64,000 nt of DNA from Chthonomonas sp. UBA2785 (GTDB lineage: Bacteria; Armatimonadota; Fimbriimonadia; Fimbriimonadales; Fimbriimonadaceae): contig DEIB01000007.1 in the NCBI GenBank assembly GCA_002352215.1, forward strand, positions 1-64,000, in the 5' to 3' direction. Positions 33,392 to 41,761 of this stretch are shown here, in pieces; position 1 is the first letter of the stretch; each line of letters opens with the position of its first letter. The notes below the pieces were generated by a model that ran no database searches, was not told the origin of the DNA, and saw nothing but the letters and a program-made list of their open reading frames with translations. The position numbers and the translations under genes are program-made.

Positions 33392-36300
33392 ATGAATATG
33401 AGTCAATTGGTGATGCGACCGTGGATCGGTCTCGCTGCCTTGGGATTTGGGATGGCACTGGCGGCACCGCCGTCTGTGCAACCTGAACCGGTACCTGATG
33501 CCGGCAAGATCCTGAGAGAAAAGCGAGCGCAGATCTTTACGGAGAACCGGGGGCAATGGGATGGTCAGGCAAGGTTCCTGAGCGCCCAACCGGGCATGAA
33601 TTATTGGGTCACCGGCAACGGGATCGTTTTCGACCTTCACCGCTACAACAAACAGGGTAGCGAAACGGTTAAGAGCGGTCACGTGGTGCAGGTGACATTT
33701 GATGGTGCAAACCGCCGGTCAACCACGCAGGGCGTGGAAATGGCCGACCTCCGACAGAGCTTCTACGTAGGCGGCCAAGAAGATTGGGCCGTGGACGTTC
33801 GCTCGTTCGGGGAAGCGTATCAGCAGAACATCTACGAGAACGTCCACGCGCGTCACTATCGCACCGAGAACGGTCTGCGATACGACATGATCGTGATGCC
33901 CGGCGGGAACGTCGGCGACATCAAGATGCGCGTCTCGGGCGCCGACGGTGTGTCGCTGGACGACAACGGCAACCTTCGCATTGGCACCAGCCTTGGTGCC
34001 ATCAAGCAGGACGATCTGTACGTTTATCAGCCGGTGGGCAATCAAGTCCGCCGCATTCCGGCCAACTTCGTGGTGAACGGCGACGTCATCACGTTCCAGG
34101 TCGGCGACTACGACAAGCGCCTGCCCCTCATCATCGACCCGCTGGTTTATGGAACCTATGTGGGCTCCGATGCGATCCCGTTCTTTAGCACGGGTGACGA
34201 GCAGATTGACGACCTGACGGCCGATGCCTCGGGCAACGTTTATATGGCGGGTTCCACCTCGTCCATCACGTTCCCGATCCTCGCGGGTGCCTATCAGGAA
34301 TCCCAACAGGGTGGTCGGGACGCGTACATGCTGCGCCTCCGCGGCGACGCCTACGCTCTGGACTACGCCACCTATTACGGCGGCACGGGCAACGACTTCG
34401 CTCTGGGCATTGCCCTCAACAGCGATGCCACGGCGGTCTACATCGCGGGGATCACGGTTTCGGCCAACCTCCCGGGTGCCAACCTGTTTACCGACGCCAA
34501 TGACGCCGGTGCCCAGGCCAATACCCGTGCGGGCGGCAATGCCTACTTTATCAGCCGGTTCAACGTAGCCTCGAACGGTGCCATCACGGGCGCCTTTTCG
34601 CGCTACTATAACCGACCGGGTCCGGCGGCGGCCCTGGCTGACTTCAAGGGCTTCCGAGTGAGCGGAGTGGACACTCTCCACCTCGCTGGTCAAGCTCCGA
34701 ATGCGAACCTCATCGGTGGTGCCAATCCGGGCAACGCCATGACTCCGTTCGTCGCCGGTGCTGGCGGTGGAGACGACGCTTGGGTGGCTGGCTTCGATGA
34801 AAACGGCAACGTTACTTACCAAACCATCGTGGGTGGTCCTGGTGACGAAGCTGTGGGCAGCATGGATGTCAATGCGGGCGGTCGTGTGGTCCTCACCGGT
34901 GGTGTGGGCTTTGCGGGTACGCAGGACACCTCCACGGCGGCCAACCCGGCCTTCCCGACGACTGCGGGAGTCTTCCCGAACGGTCGTCTCATCCGTAACA
35001 GCGACGCCTTTATCGTGACGCTGGACCCGGCTGGTGCCGTACTCCGCAGTGCGGTGTTCGGTTCGTCTGGTCTGGACGGTGCGCAAGCCGCCGCCTTCGA
35101 CGCGAACAGCAACATCTACATCACGGGGACCTCGGGCACGCCTGACTTCCCGCGAACGATTGGTGCCTTCGACCAGAACAGCAGCCTCGCGCAGCAGTTC
35201 CTCTCCAAGTTCAATGGCGACCTGAGCGCCATCTCCTACTCGACCTTGTTGAGCACGACGGGCAACGTTGTGGCCACCGAGATTGACGTGGACGCACGTG
35301 GTTATGCCTACGTGGCCGGGACGCTTGGCTTTACCGCCAACCCGCCCGACGCCAACGGCAACCCGACTCCGGCGACCCCGGGTTCGATCGCTTACGGTCG
35401 ATCTCGCATCCCCGGTATTGACAACAACTACACGGGTGGTGACGACGCGGTCTTCCCGCCGAACACCCCTGACTGGGCGAACAACGCGGCGGCCTTCCCT
35501 GCTTCCACGGACGCCTTCATCATGGTTCTGAACCCGTCGGGTACGGAAGCTGCCTACATCGACAGTCTCGGTGAGAACGGCGATGAGTTTGCCACTGCCC
35601 TCCACGTGGACACCGTTGGTGCCTGCTGGATTGCTGGCCAAATCGTGCCGGTGTTCAACGCTCAAAATGGCCGCAAGGAACCGCATGGCCTTGGCCAATA
35701 CATCACCAACAATGCCTTCCGCACTCAGCCGGGCTTTGGTGACCAAGACGCGTGGGCCGTTAAGCTCCGCATCGACCTTCCGATCCTCCAAGACATCACG
35801 CTTCCGCCTCCGGGCGCGATTGCGGGTGGCCTGGGCGCCAACACCACCGCGACGATCTCCCTGCGAGACCCGGCGCCGGCGGGTGGCGTGACGATCAACG
35901 TCACTCTCAGCGACCCCAACGTCGCTTCGTTCACCCCGACCCCGGGCAACGTCACCACCGTGGTGACCATCCCGGCCGGCGCGACCACCGGAACGGTTCA
36001 AGTGTTCTCGCTCCCGGTGACTTCGCAACAAACCGTTGACATCCGCGCGACGCTGGACAACGACTTCAAGGTCGCTCGTCTCACCGTGGCCCCGTGGCTC
36101 AGCGACCTCACCGTCGCCCCGTCCACGACCCCGGGTGGCAACAACGTCTCCGTCCGCGTGGTGCTCTTCCAGAACGCCATCACCGACGTCCGCGTGCCGG
36201 TAAGCGCCAATGACAACACGCTCATTACGCTCCCCAGCCCGCCGGAAATCGTCGTCCCGGCTGGTTCGTCCACTGCGACCGTTTCCATGGAAACGGCGGG

Positions 36301-37849
36301 TGTGATCACCAACCAAGACGTCACGGTCAGCGGCAACCTGCTCGGTGTGAACCGCAGCGCTACGGTGACCCTGCTCCCGGCCGTGCTGAGCAACATCTCG
36401 TTCAACCCGAACCGCATCAATGGTGGCGAAACGTCCACCATGCGCGTCGAGCTGAACGGTAAGGCTGGCAACGACCGCACCATTGACATCACGCAGCTGA
36501 CGGCTCTGCCGAACGTGACCGTGGGTGGCAATGCAGTCCCGACCCAGATCGTCATCCCGGCGCAGCAGCGCTTCGTGGATGTGACCGTGGGTACCCCGGC
36601 GGTGGGTTCCACCACCAACATGACCCTCCAGGCCACCGAAGGCGCGGTCACGGTCCAAGGCACGCTCGTGCTGGACGACATTGACCTCCTGCGCATCGAA
36701 ATCACTCCGAGCACCAACGTGCTGGGCGGTTCGGTGCTCACCGGTGTGGTCCGCCTGACTCGTGCCGCTGGCCCGAGTGGGTTCCTCATCAACCTGAGCA
36801 ACAGCAACGCGAATGCGGGCACGCTCTCCACGGCTACGGTCAACGTGCTGCCGAACGAACTCGTCTCCGAGCCGTTCACCTTCACGACCCTGGCGGTGAA
36901 CGTGCAGCAAGTGACGACGATTACTGCGAGCAAGCCCGGTGGCTTCACCGATCGCACGATCGACATCACCGTCCGCCCGCTGAACCTGTCGCTCAGCCTC
37001 GCCCCGACCTCCCTCCTGGGTGGTAGCGGCCCGTCCGTCGCCACGGCGACCATCAGCGAGCCGGCTCCGTTCGGCGGCATCCCGCTCGCTCTCTCGTCGA
37101 GTGATACGACCGCGGCGCAGCCGGCGGCCAACAACGTGACCATTCCCGAAGGCGCCACGCAAGTGACGTTCCTCGTGAACACGTTCGCGGTGCCGACCAC
37201 CCGCAACGTCACGATCACGGCTACGGCTAGCCCGTTGGTGTCGGCTTCGGCAGTGCTCGAAGTTCTGGCCCCGGTCATCCAAAGCCTGCAGATCAACCCG
37301 ATCGAGGTCAATGGCGGTGACGGAGCTACCGGCACCATCATCCTCAACGGAAACGCGCCGGTGGGCGGTCTTGCGATCGCGCTCAGCGCCAACCCGACGG
37401 GCATCGCCTCCTTTGCCAGCACGGTCACCGTGCCGGCGGGTAGCAACACCGTGACGTTCCCGATCACCACCGTGTCCATTCCGGTCACGACGTTGGTCAC
37501 CTTCACGGCCACGCTGAACAGCGTGAACTCGACGGACACCCTGCTGGTGCGCGGCCCGCAAGTGAACACCATCGTGTTCAACCCGGCGCGCGTCCGTGGC
37601 GGTCGCCAGAGCGTGGGCACCATCACGCTCAGTCAGCCGGCCCCGGCCGGTGGTTACACCGTGACGATCGAAAGCCTGAATCCGGAATTTGCCGTTCCGG
37701 TCGGCTCCTCGACCATCACGATCCCGGCGGGCGCCCTCCAGGGCACCTTCCGCGTGGCCACCAGCCGCGTCAGCCGCAGCATCGCTGTCCGGTTCCGCGC
37801 AAGCGGCCTCGATAGCGAGACCACTGGGGTCATCTATCTGATCCCGTAA
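33392..37849 (+). CDS. secreted SBBP beta-propeller / Ig-like repeat protein
   Basis: 1485 residues. Signal peptide at the start (MRPWIGLAALGFGMALA). Residues about 35-255 form the domain that often precedes SBBP propellers, with ENRGQWDGQARFLSA and LPLIIDPLVYGTYVG. Next come SBBP repeats with the signature seen in DDLTADASGNVYMAGST, AAAFDANSNIYITGTSG and EIDVDARGYAYVAGTLG (about 260-790). From about 800 to the end there are seven Ig-like repeats of about 95 residues, each with an xxGGxxxxGTIxLxxPAPxGG start and a VTIPAGxTxxTF centre. No anchor, sorting tag or barrel is visible at the C-terminus. Probably a secreted or surface adhesin-like protein; ligand unknown. Start at 33392 is favoured over 33350, because it places the signal peptide near the N-terminus. 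Confidence 0.88.
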   Translation: MNMSQLVMRPWIGLAALGFGMALAAPPSVQPEPVPDAGKILREKRAQIFTENRGQWDGQARFLSAQPGMNYWVTGNGIVFDLHRYNKQGSETVKSGHVVQVTFDGANRRSTTQGVEMADLRQSFYVGGQEDWAVDVRSFGEAYQQNIYENVHARHYRTENGLRYDMIVMPGGNVGDIKMRVSGADGVSLDDNGNLRIGTSLGAIKQDDLYVYQPVGNQVRRIPANFVVNGDVITFQVGDYDKRLPLIIDPLVYGTYVGSDAIPFFSTGDEQIDDLTADASGNVYMAGSTSSITFPILAGAYQESQQGGRDAYMLRLRGDAYALDYATYYGGTGNDFALGIALNSDATAVYIAGITVSANLPGANLFTDANDAGAQANTRAGGNAYFISRFNVASNGAITGAFSRYYNRPGPAAALADFKGFRVSGVDTLHLAGQAPNANLIGGANPGNAMTPFVAGAGGGDDAWVAGFDENGNVTYQTIVGGPGDEAVGSMDVNAGGRVVLTGGVGFAGTQDTSTAANPAFPTTAGVFPNGRLIRNSDAFIVTLDPAGAVLRSAVFGSSGLDGAQAAAFDANSNIYITGTSGTPDFPRTIGAFDQNSSLAQQFLSKFNGDLSAISYSTLLSTTGNVVATEIDVDARGYAYVAGTLGFTANPPDANGNPTPATPGSIAYGRSRIPGIDNNYTGGDDAVFPPNTPDWANNAAAFPASTDAFIMVLNPSGTEAAYIDSLGENGDEFATALHVDTVGACWIAGQIVPVFNAQNGRKEPHGLGQYITNNAFRTQPGFGDQDAWAVKLRIDLPILQDITLPPPGAIAGGLGANTTATISLRDPAPAGGVTINVTLSDPNVASFTPTPGNVTTVVTIPAGATTGTVQVFSLPVTSQQTVDIRATLDNDFKVARLTVAPWLSDLTVAPSTTPGGNNVSVRVVLFQNAITDVRVPVSANDNTLITLPSPPEIVVPAGSSTATVSMETAGVITNQDVTVSGNLLGVNRSATVTLLPAVLSNISFNPNRINGGETSTMRVELNGKAGNDRTIDITQLTALPNVTVGGNAVPTQIVIPAQQRFVDVTVGTPAVGSTTNMTLQATEGAVTVQGTLVLDDIDLLRIEITPSTNVLGGSVLTGVVRLTRAAGPSGFLINLSNSNANAGTLSTATVNVLPNELVSEPFTFTTLAVNVQQVTTITASKPGGFTDRTIDITVRPLNLSLSLAPTSLLGGSGPSVATATISEPAPFGGIPLALSSSDTTAAQPAANNVTIPEGATQVTFLVNTFAVPTTRNVTITATASPLVSASAVLEVLAPVIQSLQINPIEVNGGDGATGTIILNGNAPVGGLAIALSANPTGIASFASTVTVPAGSNTVTFPITTVSIPVTTLVTFTATLNSVNSTDTLLVRGPQVNTIVFNPARVRGGRQSVGTITLSQPAPAGGYTVTIESLNPEFAVPVGSSTITIPAGALQGTFRVATSRVSRSIAVRFRASGLDSETTGVIYLIP

Positions 37850-37870
37850 GGCCAGATCCACTCCTGGCCC

Positions 37871-37910
37871 GCAAGGCTCCGATCCGCAAGGATCGGGGCC
37901 TTGCTTTTGT
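37871..37910 (+). terminator. intrinsic terminator after the SBBP gene
   Basis: GCAAGGC and CCGATCC pair with GGATCGG and GCCTTGC around a GCAA tetraloop, followed by TTTTGTTTG. Stem of about 14 bp with one mismatch. Confidence 0.88.
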
Positions 37911-37943
37911 TTGTCCCCTCCAATGGAAGTCCAACCCTTCAAG

Positions 37944-37949
37944 TACAAT
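37944..37949 (+). promoter_or_regulatory. -10 of near-leaderless promoter for the 52-aa gene and desaturase
   Basis: TACAAT ends 7 nt before the ATG at 37957. The gap is GGGGGGC, which could serve as a Shine-Dalgarno if transcription starts early enough. Confidence 0.45.
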
Positions 37950-37956
37950 GGGGGGC

Positions 37957-38115
37957 ATGAAGAACCTGTTGGGCCTCGCCTTGGTTAGCACCGCTGTAGG
38001 TTTCCTGGTCGCGGCGGCCCTCACCAAACTGCGTGAGGAGAGGGAAGAAGCCGACGCGCTCTCGGATACCATTCGCCAGCAACTCGCCGCGCTGGAAGCC
38101 GCCCACGCCGACTAA
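37957..38115 (+). CDS. small membrane protein with coiled-coil tail (52 aa)
   Basis: A short gene translating to MKNLLGLALVSTAVGFLVAA, then a polar helix LTKLREEREEADALSDTIRQ and a short Ala-rich end. One membrane helix followed by a charged helix recalls YtxH-type small proteins, but no family can be proven. It is followed after 3 nt by the desaturase GTG, so the two are likely co-transcribed and perhaps functionally linked. Confidence 0.7.
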   Translation: MKNLLGLALVSTAVGFLVAAALTKLREEREEADALSDTIRQQLAALEAAHAD

Positions 38116-38118
38116 CGC

Positions 38119-39564
38119 GTGGCACGTTGCGTTGTCATTGGCGGAGGCGTCGCGGGCCTCAGCGCCGCCATTCATGCCCGTTTGCGTGGCTACGATGTCA
38201 CCCTGCTTGAGCAAGGCGACGCCTTGGGCGGCAAGGCCGCGCCCGTCCACCGCGATGGATTCACGCTGGACCCCGGCCCCAGCATCATCATCCTCACCCA
38301 CATCTATCAAGAGGTGTTCTGCCGGGCAGGTCGCAACCCGGACGACTATCTCCAGTTCCAGCGGCTAGACCCCTTCACCCGGGTGCTGATGGATGGCCTT
38401 GATGGCCCCCTCGATCTCCCCGCCGATGAGGAAGCCTGCATCCAGGCCCTCGGGCGCGTCGCCCCGCAGGATGAACCCGGCCTCCGCACGCTCATGGCCA
38501 CCCTGGCCAGTGCTGCCCCCTACGTGGACGACACCGTCTTCGCCCACCCCATTGATAAGCCGTACCAGCTCCTGCACCCCAAGCTGGCCCGCTTCGCCCT
38601 GCACTTCAACCCCCGTCTCACCTACCGGCAATTGGTCGATGAGCAGATCAAGAGCCCGCTGCTCCGGGCGTTCTTCTACGGGTTCCCCAGCTACAGCGGC
38701 CAGACCTACGATAGCAAGGCCGCCGGCGCCCTTCTCATCCCGTTCTACATGCTCCGCCACGGTGTCTGGTACCCCAAGGGCGGCATCCACGCCATCCCGG
38801 CTGCCTTCACGCGCCTGGCGCAAGAACTGGGCGTTGAGATCAAGCTTCAAGCCAAGGTCACCGGGTTAGCCACCCAGGGCCGCCGCCTCACCGAAGTCCA
38901 CATCGAAGGAAGCACAGCCCTAAAGGCCGACGCCGTCATCTGCGCCATGGACCGCTACACCTTCGGCCCGTGGCTCCATCGCCCCGAACCCCAAACGCCC
39001 AGCTACAGCTACTACACCCTGCACTGGGGGCTCAAAGGCGAGCGCCCCGAGGTCGAACACCACACTCTTCTCATCCCCAATGGTTTTGAAGAGGGTTTCG
39101 AAGAGCTCTACCAGCAACGGCGGCCCCCTTCCCGCCCGGTGATCTATCTCAACAACCCCGGCCGGGTGGATCCGCAGTCCGCACCCCCCGGGCACACCAA
39201 CCTCTTTGCCGTGCTCACCGTGCCGGCTATGCACGATCATCTGGATTGGGGGCACGAATCCGCCATCCTGCGCCAAATCACCCGGCAAGAACTCGACCGC
39301 TTCGGTCTCGGTTTCGAAGACAGCGACATCATCTTTGAGCGGCAGCAAGACCCGCGCTACTTCCAGTCCGCGCACGGCTCCTGGCGGGGCTCGCTCTACG
39401 GCCCGGATGAAAAGGAACGCCTATGGGGCCTATTCTCCCTCGGCCCGCGCGACCCGCAGTTCCGCAACCTCACCTACGCCGGCGGCACCGCCCAGCCCGG
39501 GGCGGGCTTGCCCATGGTCACCCTTAGCGGAAAATTTGCCGCCGATGCCTTGCCTGCGCCCTAG
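38119..39564 (+). CDS. CrtI/phytoene desaturase-family FAD oxidoreductase
   Basis: 481 residues. The N-terminal FAD loop is VVIGGGVAGLSAAIHARLRG with LLEQGDALGGKA after it, typical of CrtI/CrtN. DPGPSIIIL follows at about residue 52. The C-terminal FAD segment is YAGGTAQPGAGLPMVTLSG. The family desaturates, isomerises or oxidises carotenoids. No crtB, crtE or cyclase gene is in the window, so the substrate is open. GTG start 3 nt after the small membrane protein gene. Confidence 0.87.
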   Translation: MARCVVIGGGVAGLSAAIHARLRGYDVTLLEQGDALGGKAAPVHRDGFTLDPGPSIIILTHIYQEVFCRAGRNPDDYLQFQRLDPFTRVLMDGLDGPLDLPADEEACIQALGRVAPQDEPGLRTLMATLASAAPYVDDTVFAHPIDKPYQLLHPKLARFALHFNPRLTYRQLVDEQIKSPLLRAFFYGFPSYSGQTYDSKAAGALLIPFYMLRHGVWYPKGGIHAIPAAFTRLAQELGVEIKLQAKVTGLATQGRRLTEVHIEGSTALKADAVICAMDRYTFGPWLHRPEPQTPSYSYYTLHWGLKGERPEVEHHTLLIPNGFEEGFEELYQQRRPPSRPVIYLNNPGRVDPQSAPPGHTNLFAVLTVPAMHDHLDWGHESAILRQITRQELDRFGLGFEDSDIIFERQQDPRYFQSAHGSWRGSLYGPDEKERLWGLFSLGPRDPQFRNLTYAGGTAQPGAGLPMVTLSGKFAADALPAP

Positions 39565-39569
39565 CGGGT

Positions 39570-39575
39570 TACACT
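39570..39575 (+). promoter_or_regulatory. -10 of near-leaderless cyclophilin promoter
   Basis: TACACT ends 6 nt before the ATG at 39582; the gap is AAAGGC. Confidence 0.5.
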
Positions 39576-39581
39576 AAAGGC

Positions 39582-40148
39582 ATGTTTAGCTCGATTCTTG
39601 CCCTCAGCCTGGCGGCCACCCCGGCTCCTATGACCAACCCGGTCATCGAAATGGCGGTGCAGGGCCGCGGCACGGTCACCATCGAAATCCGCAAGGATCA
39701 AGCCCCCAAGCTGGCCGCCCACTTTATGGACCTGGTGGATGCCGGGTTCTATAACGGCCTCCTCTTCCACCGCAAAGTGGATGGGTTCGTGGCCCAGGCT
39801 GGCGACCCCAAGAGCCGCAGCGTCACTCCGGCGTGGGCGCGTGCCCATCCCGGCGAATACGGGGGCACCGAGACCCTGGGCGATGGCGGCAGCGGCAAAT
39901 CGGTGACCTACGAGGTCAACGACCTGCAGCACCACAAGTACTCCGTCGGCATGGCGCTCGAAGCCCCGATGAGCGACACCGGCGACAGCCAGTTCTTCAT
40001 CAATCTGGCCGACAACCACCGCCTCAACGGCCTCTATTGCGTGTTTGGGCAGGTGGTGAAGGGGATGGATGTGGTGGACCGCATTGAGCGCGGCGACCGC
40101 ATCACGCGCATCCGCCGGGTTACAGCCAGCCGCGCCGCCGGAAGGTAA
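39582..40148 (+). CDS. cyclophilin-type peptidyl-prolyl cis-trans isomerase
   Basis: 188 residues, speeding proline isomerisation in folding proteins. A short hydrophobic N-terminus (MFSSILALSLAATPAP) suggests export, though it is a weak signal. The active-site segment is LLFHRKVDGFVAQAGDP, then GMALEAPMSDTGDSQFFINL and LNGLYCVFGQVVKGMDVV. The convergent corA gene overlaps its last 29 nt. Confidence 0.9.
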   Translation: MFSSILALSLAATPAPMTNPVIEMAVQGRGTVTIEIRKDQAPKLAAHFMDLVDAGFYNGLLFHRKVDGFVAQAGDPKSRSVTPAWARAHPGEYGGTETLGDGGSGKSVTYEVNDLQHHKYSVGMALEAPMSDTGDSQFFINLADNHRLNGLYCVFGQVVKGMDVVDRIERGDRITRIRRVTASRAAGR

Positions 40149-41088
40149 GGATCAATCCTGCGGCCAGCAAAAGCATCGAGAGCAATGCAATCGGGTAGCC
40201 CCAGGGGTGGTTGAGTTCCGGCATGTTCTTAAAATTCATGCCGTAGATGCTGGCAATGAGGGTCACGGACATCAAAACGATGGAGCTGACCGTGAGCACC
40301 TTCATGATCTCGTTCAGCTTCAGTGAGGCCGAGTTGAGTTGCGTCTCGATGAGCGTGGAAAGGAAAGGCAGGATCAACTCCACCGATTCCAGAATCCGGT
40401 GGGTGTGCGCGTACACATCAGCAAAGTCGTCGCGCATCTCGTCCGGGATGCATCCCTGGTCGCGGCGGAGCAGGCTGTTCAGTTGGTCACGCATCGGGGC
40501 GACTTGGTGCCGCAATTGAATCAGAATTCGTAGCTCTTGCAGCACCGAAGCCTGTTGCACGGTGCCCCCGGCGATGATCTGGCTCCCCAGGTCATCCACC
40601 CGCTCCTGGGCGGCATCCAGCACCGGAAACACGGCGTCCACCACTTCGTCCAGCAGGGAATAAAGGGCGCGCGGGCCAGCGTAGGGCGGCAGATAGTTGC
40701 CGCGCCCCCACCGCACCACAAACTCACTCCACCACGACATGGGGCGGTTGCTGAGGCAGAGGATGGCGTGCGGCTTGGTCACCACCAGCATCTCGGCTTC
40801 CGGGTCCAGGGGATCCATCACGGACACCAGCAGGACCTGGCCGTCCTCATAGAGTCGGGGGCGCGTGTGGTCTTCAAACACCGACCCGGCGAGATGCAAG
40901 GGAATCCCGTACTGCTCAGCCCAGGCGACGGCGGCACTCGAATCCGCGGCCTGCTCATAGATCAGGATGGCCTCGGTCTGCGGCGCGTTCCACAGGTCGG
41001 CTGGGAGCGCGCTTTCCCCTTCCGGCAAGGCCACGGGCAACGCCCGCCCTTCCTGCCGGCGATAAACGCGCCGCTCGACCACCGACAT
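40120..41088 (-). CDS. corA: CorA-type magnesium/cobalt transporter
   Basis: 322 residues, a pentameric divalent-cation channel. A large cytoplasmic N-terminal domain with helices leads to two C-terminal membrane helices. The pore signature GMNF is present (IYGMNFKNMPE near residue 285), and the extracellular loop is followed by the last helix and a basic end (FRRRGWL). It follows gpmA after 5 nt in the same direction, so it is in the same operon. Confidence 0.9.
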   Translation of the reverse strand: MSVVERRVYRRQEGRALPVALPEGESALPADLWNAPQTEAILIYEQAADSSAAVAWAEQYGIPLHLAGSVFEDHTRPRLYEDGQVLLVSVMDPLDPEAEMLVVTKPHAILCLSNRPMSWWSEFVVRWGRGNYLPPYAGPRALYSLLDEVVDAVFPVLDAAQERVDDLGSQIIAGGTVQQASVLQELRILIQLRHQVAPMRDQLNSLLRRDQGCIPDEMRDDFADVYAHTHRILESVELILPFLSTLIETQLNSASLKLNEIMKVLTVSSIVLMSVTLIASIYGMNFKNMPELNHPWGYPIALLSMLLLAAGLILTFRRRGWL

Positions 41089-41093
41089 AAGGA

Positions 41094-41699
41094 TTAACTC
41101 AGGGTCTCGATGCCCAGTACTTCGCCGCTGGTCGAGAGTTCGTACACACGCGGAATCCCGGTGGCCAGCTCCAGCTCCAACACTTGCTCGGGGGTCAGGT
41201 TCTCCAGCGCCATCACGATGCTGCGGTTGCTGTTGCCGTGCGCCACCACCAGCACGTCCTTGCCCTGGCGGATGTCGCCCAGCACCGCTCGCTCAAAGAA
41301 GGGCACCGTGCGCTCGCGGGTCATCTTCAGGCTTTCGCCGCCCGGAGGTGCGACATCGTAGCTGCGGCGCCAAATCCTTACCTGCTCCTCGCCGTATTTC
41401 TCGCGCATGTCGTCCTTGTTCAGGCCGGCCAGGTCGCCGTAGTCGCGCTCATTCAGGGCTTGGTCGCGGATGGTAGGGATATCCGTGCCCATCGATTCCA
41501 AGATCAAGCGCAGCGTGTCCTGGGCGCGTCGCAGGCCGCTGGTGTAGGCCACGTCCAGGTGCAGTCCCTTCAGGCGTTCGCCCGCGCGGCGGGCTTCCTC
41601 TTCACCCAGCGCCGTCAAGGGCACGTCCACCCATCCCGTGAATCGATTTTCAAGGTTCCAAAGCGACTGACCGTGACGGACGAGGGCGAGTTTTGCCAT
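41094..41699 (-). CDS. gpmA: phosphoglycerate mutase (2,3-BPG-dependent type)
   Basis: 201 residues, interconverting 3- and 2-phosphoglycerate in glycolysis. The phosphohistidine motif LVRHGQSLWN is at residues 6-15 with ENRFTGWVDVPL after it. ERDYGDLAGLNK near 90 and VVAHGNSNRSI near 152 complete the active site. The chain is shorter than the E. coli protein (about 250), lacking part of the C-terminal tail, as in many bacterial forms. First gene of an operon with corA. Confidence 0.88.
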   Translation of the reverse strand: MAKLALVRHGQSLWNLENRFTGWVDVPLTALGEEEARRAGERLKGLHLDVAYTSGLRRAQDTLRLILESMGTDIPTIRDQALNERDYGDLAGLNKDDMREKYGEEQVRIWRRSYDVAPPGGESLKMTRERTVPFFERAVLGDIRQGKDVLVVAHGNSNRSIVMALENLTPEQVLELELATGIPRVYELSTSGEVLGIETLS

Positions 41700-41706
41700 G
41701 AGCGCG

Positions 41707-41712
41707 AGATTA
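41707..41712 (-). promoter_or_regulatory. -10 of near-leaderless gpmA promoter
   Basis: On the minus strand TAATCT ends 7 nt before the gpmA ATG at 41699; the gap CGCGCTC has no Shine-Dalgarno. Confidence 0.5.
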
Positions 41713-41749
41713 CCGGAGCCGCCCGCACCCGAAACGCGCCCAGACCCGC

Positions 41750-41755
41750 TAAACT
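41750..41755 (+). promoter_or_regulatory. -10 of near-leaderless promoter, divergent from gpmA
   Basis: TAAACT ends 6 nt before the ATG at 41762; the gap is AAGGGC. Together with the gpmA -10 it fills a 62-nt divergent intergenic region. Confidence 0.5.
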
Positions 41756-41761
41756 AAGGGC

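Noticed and set aside
33719..37948. A 1409-codon open frame antisense to the SBBP gene
   Set aside because: It is a mirror of a GC-rich repeat gene. The product is Arg/Asp/Gly/His-rich with no fold, and the sense frame has a signal peptide and clear repeats.
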